This document shows positions 1 through 8,525 of a DNA stretch of 64,000 nucleotides, in pieces. Position numbers and translations under genes: made by a program. Positions within the stretch are counted from its first letter, which is position 1. Each line of letters starts with the position of its first letter. The DNA is from Endozoicomonas gorgoniicola. GTDB lineage: Bacteria > Pseudomonadota > Gammaproteobacteria > Pseudomonadales > Endozoicomonadaceae. Under the pieces are notes generated by a model. It was not told the origin of the DNA and made no database searches. It worked only from the letters and a program-made list of their open reading frames with translations. Location: assembly GCF_025562715.2 (NCBI RefSeq), contig NZ_JAPFCC010000001.1:3697501-3761500 (forward strand), written 5' to 3'.

Positions 1-940
1 TCCAGCTTTTTGCCTGATAGTCCGTTTCTCCGTAGAGCCTGAGTCGCTCAGGCTCTGGCATGTTGTTCAGTTTTGCCAGCCCGGTTTTAACGTCGAGAGC
101 TTTCCGCGCTTCATCCAGCAACTCTTTGGCTTTAGGTCGCAAGGCCGTCTTGTGTCCTGCGCCTTTTCCCAGCACGTAGTCGGAGTGAGGGTCATCCTGA
201 ACAACCTGCATTAACTCTGGTTGGGCAAAGTGGCTATCCCCACGAACCAGTAAATGGGTTTTCGGCCATCTTGTACGGATCAGCTTAATGAGGCGCTGGA
301 GAATAGCTGCATTCTCTCGGCCTGTGGGTGTTTTTCCAGGACGCAGGATCGAAGTGATCAGCTTGCCGCTGAGCCCCTCAAAGATCATTAAGGGCAAGTA
401 ACAGTAGTCTTGATATTTGGCGTTGAACAGGTTCATCTGCTGGCCGCCATGGGTGATAGCAGGCGTATGATCCAGGTCGATAATGATGGCTAATGGCGGG
501 TATTCATAACTGCTGATGAAGTGATCAGCCAGTGCTTTGGTCATATTATAAATATCCCGTTTGGTCATGGACTGACCAAGCCTTGTATACGTTGGAGCGG
601 AAGCCAGATGGTTATCATCGTCCAGTGGGTTTCTTCCATTGGCAAGCTTAAAGATTGGGTCTTTACGCAGATGGTTGCTGTCGTTTGCATCTTCATAACC
701 ACAGGCCATTTGCAAAACTCTTTGGGCAATGAGTTCTTGCAGGGTGTGGTCGATGTAGGATTGATGACGTTTATCGTCAATGCCGTCAGTCAGCCTGGAT
801 ATGATACCGCTGTGAAGCATTGTTTCACGTAGCATCAGGGCGCCAAAATCAGAGGATAATTCTCCGCCATTGAAGTCTGCCCGGATAGTTTTTCCGTTGG
901 AGGGGTGAAAACGAAGCTGTTCTTGTGTAAATTTGTTCAT
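1..940 (-). CDS. IS1380-family transposase, N-terminal part (runs off the left edge)
   Basis: The reading frame is open from the ATG at 938-940 to base 1, so at least 312 residues are visible and the C-terminus lies outside the window. It starts MNKFTQEQLRFHPSNGK and carries a first DDE-type acidic site in IIDLDHTPAI and a second in LVRGDSHFA. It also contains the GKTPTGRENAAILQRLIKLI stretch typical of IS1380-family enzymes. The family catalyses cut-and-paste transposition with an RNase H-like DDE core. No frameshift is seen in the visible part, so it could be active. The start is fixed by the ATG lying directly next to a long inverted repeat (941-1017) that would hide the ribosome site. Family assignment is from motif memory and the overall look of the protein. 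Confidence 0.85.
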   Translation of the reverse strand, partial: MNKFTQEQLRFHPSNGKTIRADFNGGELSSDFGALMLRETMLHSGIISRLTDGIDDKRHQSYIDHTLQELIAQRVLQMACGYEDANDSNHLRKDPIFKLANGRNPLDDDNHLASAPTYTRLGQSMTKRDIYNMTKALADHFISSYEYPPLAIIIDLDHTPAITHGGQQMNLFNAKYQDYCYLPLMIFEGLSGKLITSILRPGKTPTGRENAAILQRLIKLIRTRWPKTHLLVRGDSHFAQPELMQVVQDDPHSDYVLGKGAGHKTALRPKAKELLDEARKALDVKTGLAKLNNMPEPERLRLYGETDYQAKSW

Positions 941-1017
941 GGCAAGTTCCGGTTTGCTTCTTCCGAAGCATTTTTTTGGTCGACCCAATTATATCAAGTG
1001 ATTGGGCGGAACTTGCC
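941..1017 (-). promoter_or_regulatory. Hairpin leader of the IS1380 transposase
   Basis: An 11-bp perfect inverted repeat (941-951 with 1007-1017) encloses two smaller stems: CCCAAT/ATTGGG, and GCTTC/GAAGC (956-969) followed on the plus strand by seven T (971-977). On the transposase strand a perfect TATAAT lies at 988-993 inside the structure, and the ATG follows directly. Transcripts entering from outside would fold the whole leader and bury the start, while a transcript from the internal promoter would lack half of the outer stem. This matches a well-known way insertion sequences avoid activation by neighbouring promoters, but here it is inferred from sequence alone. A second copy lacking the outermost bases lies at 2745-2818. 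Confidence 0.5.
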
Positions 1018-1082
1018 TCTTTTTATGAAATATCCGGGTTAATTTATCTAATGCACAACAAGCCTGTTCAATTTATTCAAGC

Positions 1083-1345
1083 TTAGCGGACTAGCCCGCC
1101 CGGCGGGCACACAACCCAGAGTAACTCTTAGCTGCCAACCTCAATTCTTCGTCCTACGATAAGGAAGGAGGCATATCCGAGCCAGAGACCGAACGCACAC
1201 TGGTGCTCTTGCCCGAAGTTTAGCGTGGTCGGGAGGCTGGCGACCGCATCACTGATGACGCCTGGCGATCTCGTTCAGAAGACTGCATATGATCGACAGC
1301 CCCATACCCGGATATGCCTTCGTTCAGTAGTGTAGGAACGCAGTC
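1083..1345 (+). ncRNA. Candidate bridge RNA region of IS110 copy 1
   Basis: The 263-bp leader has no credible protein frame but is identical in the three copies and rich in pairing. It has a GCCCGCC/GGCGGGC-type hairpin at the extreme left end, a CATCA-C-TGATG hairpin near 1250, and an 11-base long-range pair between 1169-1179 and 1309-1319. IS110 elements are known to transcribe a structured bridge RNA from a non-coding end that guides target and donor recognition. The position directly upstream of the transposase fits. The RNA borders and its guide loops were not resolved by eye. Confidence 0.45.
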
Positions 1346-2707
1346 ATGAAACACAACCCAAATCCGGCTAAAGTTCAAAAGCGGATATCTGGCCATCTAA
1401 AAACCGTGAACCTCTATGCTGCAGGCATTGATATTGGTTCAGAGTTCCACTTTGTTGCTGTCCCTAAAGAGCTCGATGAACAGTCGGTTCGGTCTTTTGC
1501 CTGCTTTACCTCTGATCTCGAAATGATGACTCAATGGCTCGTGAAAATCGGAATTACGACCGTGGTCATGGAGTCTACCGGAATCTATTGGATTCCCGCT
1601 TTCGAAATGCTTGAAGAGCACGGCCTTGACGTCAAACTGGTGAATGCTCGTCATGTTAAAAACGTCCCTGGTCGTAAAAGTGATGTGCAGGACTGTCAGT
1701 GGTTACAACAACTGCATACTCATGGCCTGCTTGAGGGAGCTTTTCGCCCTGAAGATCAGGTGTGTGCCTTGCGTGCCTATATGCGTCAGCGTGAAACCCT
1801 GATCCGTTACCGGGCGTCGCACATACAGCACATGCAGAAAGCTTTACGGCAAATGAACCTGTTGTTGGACAATGTCGTTGCGGATATCACTGGCAAAACG
1901 GGGATGGGTATCATTCTCTCCATTCTCGCGGGAGAGCGTGACCCAGAGGTACTGGCCAAACACCGGGACTCTCATTGTAAAAAATCAGAGAAAGTCATTG
2001 CTAAGTCACTGCATGGGCATTACCGGGTGGAACACCTATTTGCCTTAAAGCAGTCTGTTGAGCTTTATGATTTTTACGAAAAGCAAATTGAAGCTTGTGA
2101 CAAGGCATTGGAAGACCAGTTGAACCAGTTTGATGATAAGTCCGAGAGTATCTCTCTGCCTGCAAAACGCAAATCAGCCAGCGCCCCTGCTTTTGATGTA
2201 AGAACTCACCTTTACCGGGTGACAGGGGTAGATCTGACATCGATTGAGGGAATAGAGGAAAATACCGCCCTGAAGGTAGTTTCTGAAATTGGTACAGACA
2301 TGAGTCGCTGGCCGACAGTGAAGCACTTTTGTTCCTGGCTGGGACTGAGCCCGGGAAACAAGATATCAGGAGGCAAAGTGTTGAGCAGCAAGACCAAAAG
2401 AATCCCTAACCGGGCCGCTTCTGCTCTGCGTATGGCTGCACTGACTCTGGTGAGTTCGAAAAGTGCGCTGGGAGCCTATTATCGTCGAATGAGAAGTAAG
2501 CTGGGGGCACCAAAAGCGATTACAGCGACTGCACATAAACTTGCCCGGCTGATTTACAGCATGCTGAAAAACGGCTCAGAGTACGTAGATAGAGGTCAGG
2601 ATTACTACGAGGAGCAATACCGTGACCGAGTCATTAAAAACATGAGAAAGCGCGCTGAAGACATGGGTTACAAACTGGTCGAAATTGAAACAGCCTCACC
2701 ATCTTGA
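1346..2707 (+). CDS. IS110-family DEDD transposase/recombinase, copy 1
   Basis: The protein has 453 residues. The N-terminal RuvC-like domain shows the DEDD set: D29 in GIDIG, E76 in VMESTGIYW, and D113 and D116 in GRKSDVQDCQWL. The C-terminal Transposase_20 domain carries the SIEGIEENTALKVVSEIG and FCSWLGLSPGNKISGGK blocks. The central region (about residues 150-270) is helical. The enzyme performs site-specific integration through a serine in the C-terminal domain and an RNA guide. The frame is intact and identical to the copies at 3147 and 6597, so this is a recently active element. Confidence 0.95.
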   Translation: MKHNPNPAKVQKRISGHLKTVNLYAAGIDIGSEFHFVAVPKELDEQSVRSFACFTSDLEMMTQWLVKIGITTVVMESTGIYWIPAFEMLEEHGLDVKLVNARHVKNVPGRKSDVQDCQWLQQLHTHGLLEGAFRPEDQVCALRAYMRQRETLIRYRASHIQHMQKALRQMNLLLDNVVADITGKTGMGIILSILAGERDPEVLAKHRDSHCKKSEKVIAKSLHGHYRVEHLFALKQSVELYDFYEKQIEACDKALEDQLNQFDDKSESISLPAKRKSASAPAFDVRTHLYRVTGVDLTSIEGIEENTALKVVSEIGTDMSRWPTVKHFCSWLGLSPGNKISGGKVLSSKTKRIPNRAASALRMAALTLVSSKSALGAYYRRMRSKLGAPKAITATAHKLARLIYSMLKNGSEYVDRGQDYYEEQYRDRVIKNMRKRAEDMGYKLVEIETASPS

Positions 2708-2883
2708 CTCTATGCAAATAACTAGTCCCGAAGGAGTTACTCAGAAGTTCCGGTTTGCTTCTTCCGAAGCATTTTTTTGGTCGACCCAATTATATCAAGT
2801 GATTGGGCGGAACTTGCCTCTTTTTATGAAATATCCGGGTTAATTTATCTAATGCACAACAAGCCTGTTCAATTTATTCAAGC

Positions 2884-3146
2884 TTAGCGGACTAGCCCGC
2901 CCGGCGGGCACACAACCCAGAGTAACTCTTAGCTGCCAACCTCAATTCTTCGTCCTACGATAAGGAAGGAGGCATATCCGAGCCAGAGACCGAACGCACA
3001 CTGGTGCTCTTGCCCGAAGTTTAGCGTGGTCGGGAGGCTGGCGACCGCATCACTGATGACGCCTGGCGATCTCGTTCAGAAGACTGCATATGATCGACAG
3101 CCCCATACCCGGATATGCCTTCGTTCAGTAGTGTAGGAACGCAGTC
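2884..3146 (+). ncRNA. Candidate bridge RNA region of IS110 copy 2
   Basis: It is identical to the leader of copy 1, including the long-range 11-base complement (2970-2980 with 3110-3120). Confidence 0.42.
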
Positions 3147-4508
3147 ATGAAACACAACCCAAATCCGGCTAAAGTTCAAAAGCGGATATCTGGCCATCTA
3201 AAAACCGTGAACCTCTATGCTGCAGGCATTGATATTGGTTCAGAGTTCCACTTTGTTGCTGTCCCTAAAGAGCTCGATGAACAGTCGGTTCGGTCTTTTG
3301 CCTGCTTTACCTCTGATCTCGAAATGATGACTCAATGGCTCGTGAAAATCGGAATTACGACCGTGGTCATGGAGTCTACCGGAATCTATTGGATTCCCGC
3401 TTTCGAAATGCTTGAAGAGCACGGCCTTGACGTCAAACTGGTGAATGCTCGTCATGTTAAAAACGTCCCTGGTCGTAAAAGTGATGTGCAGGACTGTCAG
3501 TGGTTACAACAACTGCATACTCATGGCCTGCTTGAGGGAGCTTTTCGCCCTGAAGATCAGGTGTGTGCCTTGCGTGCCTATATGCGTCAGCGTGAAACCC
3601 TGATCCGTTACCGGGCGTCGCACATACAGCACATGCAGAAAGCTTTACGGCAAATGAACCTGTTGTTGGACAATGTCGTTGCGGATATCACTGGCAAAAC
3701 GGGGATGGGTATCATTCTCTCCATTCTCGCGGGAGAGCGTGACCCAGAGGTACTGGCCAAACACCGGGACTCTCATTGTAAAAAATCAGAGAAAGTCATT
3801 GCTAAGTCACTGCATGGGCATTACCGGGTGGAACACCTATTTGCCTTAAAGCAGTCTGTTGAGCTTTATGATTTTTACGAAAAGCAAATTGAAGCTTGTG
3901 ACAAGGCATTGGAAGACCAGTTGAACCAGTTTGATGATAAGTCCGAGAGTATCTCTCTGCCTGCAAAACGCAAATCAGCCAGCGCCCCTGCTTTTGATGT
4001 AAGAACTCACCTTTACCGGGTGACAGGGGTAGATCTGACATCGATTGAGGGAATAGAGGAAAATACCGCCCTGAAGGTAGTTTCTGAAATTGGTACAGAC
4101 ATGAGTCGCTGGCCGACAGTGAAGCACTTTTGTTCCTGGCTGGGACTGAGCCCGGGAAACAAGATATCAGGAGGCAAAGTGTTGAGCAGCAAGACCAAAA
4201 GAATCCCTAACCGGGCCGCTTCTGCTCTGCGTATGGCTGCACTGACTCTGGTGAGTTCGAAAAGTGCGCTGGGAGCCTATTATCGTCGAATGAGAAGTAA
4301 GCTGGGGGCACCAAAAGCGATTACAGCGACTGCACATAAACTTGCCCGGCTGATTTACAGCATGCTGAAAAACGGCTCAGAGTACGTAGATAGAGGTCAG
4401 GATTACTACGAGGAGCAATACCGTGACCGAGTCATTAAAAACATGAGAAAGCGCGCTGAAGACATGGGTTACAAACTGGTCGAAATTGAAACAGCCTCAC
4501 CATCTTGA
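3147..4508 (+). CDS. IS110-family DEDD transposase, copy 2
   Basis: This 453-residue protein is identical over its whole length to the copy starting at 1346, with the same D29/E76/D113/D116 catalytic set. The lack of any difference between the two genes points to a very recent duplication. Confidence 0.95.
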   Translation: MKHNPNPAKVQKRISGHLKTVNLYAAGIDIGSEFHFVAVPKELDEQSVRSFACFTSDLEMMTQWLVKIGITTVVMESTGIYWIPAFEMLEEHGLDVKLVNARHVKNVPGRKSDVQDCQWLQQLHTHGLLEGAFRPEDQVCALRAYMRQRETLIRYRASHIQHMQKALRQMNLLLDNVVADITGKTGMGIILSILAGERDPEVLAKHRDSHCKKSEKVIAKSLHGHYRVEHLFALKQSVELYDFYEKQIEACDKALEDQLNQFDDKSESISLPAKRKSASAPAFDVRTHLYRVTGVDLTSIEGIEENTALKVVSEIGTDMSRWPTVKHFCSWLGLSPGNKISGGKVLSSKTKRIPNRAASALRMAALTLVSSKSALGAYYRRMRSKLGAPKAITATAHKLARLIYSMLKNGSEYVDRGQDYYEEQYRDRVIKNMRKRAEDMGYKLVEIETASPS

Positions 4509-4548
4509 CTCTATGCAAATAACTAGTCCCGAAGGAGTTACTCAGAAG

Positions 4549-4793
4549 AAAGTTAATTGAGCTCCGGCATAGCCGGCGGCTTACCTGTGTTAATTATTCC
4601 GCAGTTTCGAATTCGTGGCTGCAGGAACCGATATGAGCAAAAATTAGAACTGAAATTGCCAGATTAAAACGAACGTTTGGATAGTTTATTGGCAAAAGCG
4701 GCATAATTGAATTCAAAACAAATGACTTAACGGGTTCAGACAGGTATGAGTTGTGAGCCCGACGGGGTTGGCTACGCCGACGCTAAATATTTT
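4549..4793. other. Spacer between IS110 copy 2 and the IS1634-like element
   Basis: No gene is recognisable. The stretch holds GC-rich palindromic scraps such as CATAGCCGGCGGCT and GGCTACGCCGACG. It also has a 12-base sequence, AACGAACGTTTG, that recurs in direct orientation just outside the other end of the IS1634-like element (near 6533). That repeat lies about 120 bp away from the left IS end, so it is not a simple target duplication. Confidence 0.4.
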
Positions 4794-6531
4794 AACCGTC
4801 ATTCACCACCCTATTCAGGAATAAATTTCTTGGTACGTTGAGCCCAAAATAAAAATGATCGTCGATTGCCTCTCCGATATTCCAACCATGTGTTTCTCCG
4901 TCCCGTTAACCGACAGCACATGAATCCCATCAAAGCACAGGAAAACCCATCTGCCCGTTGGGTTCTGGGCTGGTTTCTTCTTCATGTCCGGGAACGTTCG
5001 GCTCTGCCTTTTCAGTTCATAGCGGATTCGATGCTGAATTGCAGCATAGACCATAAGGCAGAGTGTCATCACCATTAACAGGGCCTCAATACGCTCAGGT
5101 TTTTTGAGATACAGTGAAGACACCAGAAAATCAGGGCTCTTCAGGAAGCGAAAACCTCTCTCAACCTGCTGCTGGGATTTATACGTCCTCAGTAGTTCGC
5201 CAGCGTCAAGCCGGGCTGTATCTGTATCGTTGGTTGCCAGAACAAAACAACCCAACGATGCTTCTGCATCACGACGAGTCTGTACAGCAACCGCGCAGGA
5301 GCCTGTCACATAATATTCATAGTGGTCGGGAACTGTCCCATCAGCAGGACGGCCTTTGGTTTTATAGCAGGGACTCTCGATGATCTCAGGTTCAGCCTGG
5401 CAGTATACGGACTGTTTTTGCCATAGCTTGAAAGCTTCCATGGCATCCGATTCGCAACAGAATGGCTTCTTGCCCAATTTCTCAAGTTCCTTGAATTCCT
5501 TCAGGGACTTTTTCTGCATACGCCTTGTCAGTGTCTTCTGTTCTGTTTTCTGGCTTTGATTATTTCGAAACAGTACCCAACGTTGTACGACACCTGCATA
5601 GTCAGACAGAGTTTCTACAGATTCGTAATGCTCAAACCCTTCAACCTCAACCATTGAGCGCAATGGCGCACTTTGAACCAGTTCTTTGGCTGCACCAATG
5701 TTGAGAGGAACTCTGGAGATAAACAACTGATCCTGCTGACTCAGTTCCTGAACGGTTTCAGCCACATACAATGCGGCATCACCGATGAAGTAACGGGCAT
5801 TAAGTGCCGCTTTGAAGCTCTTTATATGCTCAGAAACCACTTGTTTGAAACTGGTCTTGTCCGTCACATTACCGCTGGCTGCTTTCATAAACATCGGAAT
5901 GCCTGCCCGGTTTTCGGTCAGCAGGAGCAATATGGCCTGGTTCAGATCAGGACGATGATCTCGGCTGTAGCCCTTGCAAAGCCTGATGCAATTGAGGTCT
6001 TCGTCACTGACTTCCTCCTCGCTGTTATAACGGCCATCGACGTGAAATCCTGTGCCATCAAGGTTGAGTGCATCACATGGCAATTTGAGATGCGTAGCCA
6101 CCTTGATAGCCAGCTCAAAATAGACTTTACTGACACCCAGTTCAAACAGTTCATCCAGTGTTCTTCCAAGAACTTTGTCGTTTATGTGCTCGGGCTCAAT
6201 CCCCTCTCTGATCAGTTTATCGAGGGGTTTATTGGAGAAGAACTGAGGGAACATGTGGAGAGACTGCCCCGTAAAGCCGAGGCCATTGATAATCATCGCG
6301 ACAACGGCCTCACCGTGGGAGATGTTCCATTCGTCAGATACTTTGGGCGCGCGCCTGTCGATATGGTCGGCAATGCCCAGCTCTTTGCACATTCCAGCCA
6401 CTAGACCGAGATGATCCATGACCTGAGAGCGGTATTGAATAGGAGGCATAACAAGGCTTCTTGATATTTGCTTATCTGATAATAGATAGCAGGTATTAGG
6501 AAAATGTCATGCTGGGTGGTGAATGTCGGTT
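4794..6531 (-). mobile_element. IS1634/IS4-like insertion sequence
   Basis: Near-perfect 18-bp terminal inverted repeats, AACCGTCATTCACCACCC at 4794-4811 and its complement with one mismatch at 6514-6531, bracket a single transposase gene. The element is about 1.74 kb. The target duplication could not be fixed because both flanks are rich in TTTTAA. Confidence 0.8.
4815..6449 (-). CDS. IS1634-family (IS4-like) DDE transposase
   Basis: The protein has 544 residues. The N-terminus (MPPIQYRSQVMDHLGLVAGM) is the DUF4277-type domain of IS1634-like transposases. The DDE triad is visible as LNLDGTGFHVDG, RYFIGDAALY and QQQVERGFRFLKSP. A basic, Lys-rich stretch (about residues 300-330) separates the second and third acidic residues. 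The frame is uninterrupted and both inverted repeats are present, so the element may be functional. Its C-terminus ends only a few bases inside the left inverted repeat. Confidence 0.92.
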   Translation of the reverse strand: MPPIQYRSQVMDHLGLVAGMCKELGIADHIDRRAPKVSDEWNISHGEAVVAMIINGLGFTGQSLHMFPQFFSNKPLDKLIREGIEPEHINDKVLGRTLDELFELGVSKVYFELAIKVATHLKLPCDALNLDGTGFHVDGRYNSEEEVSDEDLNCIRLCKGYSRDHRPDLNQAILLLLTENRAGIPMFMKAASGNVTDKTSFKQVVSEHIKSFKAALNARYFIGDAALYVAETVQELSQQDQLFISRVPLNIGAAKELVQSAPLRSMVEVEGFEHYESVETLSDYAGVVQRWVLFRNNQSQKTEQKTLTRRMQKKSLKEFKELEKLGKKPFCCESDAMEAFKLWQKQSVYCQAEPEIIESPCYKTKGRPADGTVPDHYEYYVTGSCAVAVQTRRDAEASLGCFVLATNDTDTARLDAGELLRTYKSQQQVERGFRFLKSPDFLVSSLYLKKPERIEALLMVMTLCLMVYAAIQHRIRYELKRQSRTFPDMKKKPAQNPTGRWVFLCFDGIHVLSVNGTEKHMVGISERQSTIIFILGSTYQEIYS

Positions 6532-6596
6532 TTAACGAACGTTTGTTTTAAGTCCGCTTCTGAGTAACTCCTTCGGGACTAGTTATTTGCATAGAG

Positions 6597-7958
6597 TCAA
6601 GATGGTGAGGCTGTTTCAATTTCGACCAGTTTGTAACCCATGTCTTCAGCGCGCTTTCTCATGTTTTTAATGACTCGGTCACGGTATTGCTCCTCGTAGT
6701 AATCCTGACCTCTATCTACGTACTCTGAGCCGTTTTTCAGCATGCTGTAAATCAGCCGGGCAAGTTTATGTGCAGTCGCTGTAATCGCTTTTGGTGCCCC
6801 CAGCTTACTTCTCATTCGACGATAATAGGCTCCCAGCGCACTTTTCGAACTCACCAGAGTCAGTGCAGCCATACGCAGAGCAGAAGCGGCCCGGTTAGGG
6901 ATTCTTTTGGTCTTGCTGCTCAACACTTTGCCTCCTGATATCTTGTTTCCCGGGCTCAGTCCCAGCCAGGAACAAAAGTGCTTCACTGTCGGCCAGCGAC
7001 TCATGTCTGTACCAATTTCAGAAACTACCTTCAGGGCGGTATTTTCCTCTATTCCCTCAATCGATGTCAGATCTACCCCTGTCACCCGGTAAAGGTGAGT
7101 TCTTACATCAAAAGCAGGGGCGCTGGCTGATTTGCGTTTTGCAGGCAGAGAGATACTCTCGGACTTATCATCAAACTGGTTCAACTGGTCTTCCAATGCC
7201 TTGTCACAAGCTTCAATTTGCTTTTCGTAAAAATCATAAAGCTCAACAGACTGCTTTAAGGCAAATAGGTGTTCCACCCGGTAATGCCCATGCAGTGACT
7301 TAGCAATGACTTTCTCTGATTTTTTACAATGAGAGTCCCGGTGTTTGGCCAGTACCTCTGGGTCACGCTCTCCCGCGAGAATGGAGAGAATGATACCCAT
7401 CCCCGTTTTGCCAGTGATATCCGCAACGACATTGTCCAACAACAGGTTCATTTGCCGTAAAGCTTTCTGCATGTGCTGTATGTGCGACGCCCGGTAACGG
7501 ATCAGGGTTTCACGCTGACGCATATAGGCACGCAAGGCACACACCTGATCTTCAGGGCGAAAAGCTCCCTCAAGCAGGCCATGAGTATGCAGTTGTTGTA
7601 ACCACTGACAGTCCTGCACATCACTTTTACGACCAGGGACGTTTTTAACATGACGAGCATTCACCAGTTTGACGTCAAGGCCGTGCTCTTCAAGCATTTC
7701 GAAAGCGGGAATCCAATAGATTCCGGTAGACTCCATGACCACGGTCGTAATTCCGATTTTCACGAGCCATTGAGTCATCATTTCGAGATCAGAGGTAAAG
7801 CAGGCAAAAGACCGAACCGACTGTTCATCGAGCTCTTTAGGGACAGCAACAAAGTGGAACTCTGAACCAATATCAATGCCTGCAGCATAGAGGTTCACGG
7901 TTTTTAGATGGCCAGATATCCGCTTTTGAACTTTAGCCGGATTTGGGTTGTGTTTCAT
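6597..7958 (-). CDS. IS110-family DEDD transposase, copy 3
   Basis: This 453-residue protein is identical to the two plus-strand copies, with an intact DEDD domain and C-terminal Transposase_20 domain. It was useful for setting the element ends, because its flanks differ from those of the tandem copies. Confidence 0.95.
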   Translation of the reverse strand: MKHNPNPAKVQKRISGHLKTVNLYAAGIDIGSEFHFVAVPKELDEQSVRSFACFTSDLEMMTQWLVKIGITTVVMESTGIYWIPAFEMLEEHGLDVKLVNARHVKNVPGRKSDVQDCQWLQQLHTHGLLEGAFRPEDQVCALRAYMRQRETLIRYRASHIQHMQKALRQMNLLLDNVVADITGKTGMGIILSILAGERDPEVLAKHRDSHCKKSEKVIAKSLHGHYRVEHLFALKQSVELYDFYEKQIEACDKALEDQLNQFDDKSESISLPAKRKSASAPAFDVRTHLYRVTGVDLTSIEGIEENTALKVVSEIGTDMSRWPTVKHFCSWLGLSPGNKISGGKVLSSKTKRIPNRAASALRMAALTLVSSKSALGAYYRRMRSKLGAPKAITATAHKLARLIYSMLKNGSEYVDRGQDYYEEQYRDRVIKNMRKRAEDMGYKLVEIETASPS

Positions 7959-8221
7959 GACTGCGTTCCTACACTACTGAACGAAGGCATATCCGGGTAT
8001 GGGGCTGTCGATCATATGCAGTCTTCTGAACGAGATCGCCAGGCGTCATCAGTGATGCGGTCGCCAGCCTCCCGACCACGCTAAACTTCGGGCAAGAGCA
8101 CCAGTGTGCGTTCGGTCTCTGGCTCGGATATGCCTCCTTCCTTATCGTAGGACGAAGAATTGAGGTTGGCAGCTAAGAGTTACTCTGGGTTGTGTGCCCG
8201 CCGGGCGGGCTAGTCCGCTAA
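7959..8221 (-). ncRNA. Candidate bridge RNA region of IS110 copy 3
   Basis: It has the same structured leader sequence as copies 1 and 2. Conservation stops exactly at the element border (8221/8222), which supports the leader being part of the mobile unit. Confidence 0.42.
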
Positions 8222-8525
8222 ACCTGAGTTAAATTTACTCGTAACAAATTAATCCATGCAGCTGAGCCAACTTCACCTTAGGTATATAGATGATACGGGC
8301 ATATAAATAACAGAAGGGATGAAACCAATTGGGTAGGTGAACAAAGCTCAAACGACTGAAGTTTTTTACTTACAATAACATTCTCTTATAAAGCAAATAA
8401 GGAATACTTATTATTTTTCTGCCGAGGCTACGCCGTAGTATTTCGCACATCAGCACTAGGAGCCTGACCGAGAATAGGATTTATCTGATATAATAGCGTT
8501 CAAAACGCAGCCCTGATGAAGCCTG

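Larger units (their letters stand above)
1083..2747 (+). mobile_element. IS110-family element, copy 1
   Basis: Ends were set by comparing three copies: sequence is shared from TTAGCGGACT at the left to TTACTCAGAAG at the right and diverges outside. The length is about 1665 bp. There are no long terminal inverted repeats and no evident target duplication, as expected for IS110 elements. It consists of about 260 bp of non-coding left end followed by one DEDD transposase gene. Confidence 0.8.
944..4548. repeat. Perfect tandem duplication, 1801-bp period
   Basis: Bases 944-2747 recur as 2745-4548, with a shared AAG at the join. The unit contains the 5' non-coding edge of the IS1380 element plus a complete IS110-family element. 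The two transposase translations are identical. The AAG shared by both borders looks like junction microhomology. An assembly artefact is a real alternative, because two exact adjacent copies are easily created or collapsed in assembly. Confidence 0.9.
2884..4548 (+). mobile_element. IS110-family element, copy 2
   Basis: This is the second element of the tandem duplication. It has the same ends as copy 1. Its left flank is the duplicated IS1380 leader and its right flank, beginning at 4549, is unrelated sequence. Confidence 0.8.
6557..8221 (-). mobile_element. IS110-family element, copy 3 (inverted)
   Basis: This is the same 1665-bp element as at 1083 and 2884, on the opposite strand, with unrelated flanks on both sides. 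In element orientation, AGCGGACT occurs just inside the left end (8212-8219) and again across the right border (6551-6558). Copies 1 and 2 lack this at their right borders. Confidence 0.82.

Noticed and set aside
5673..6404. 243-codon frame opposite the IS1634-like transposase
   Set aside because: It is a shadow of a clear transposase gene with no protein features.
4660..6545. AACGAACGTTTG repeats as target duplication of the IS1634-like element
   Set aside because: The left copy lies about 120 bp outside the element's inverted repeat, so it cannot be a simple target duplication.
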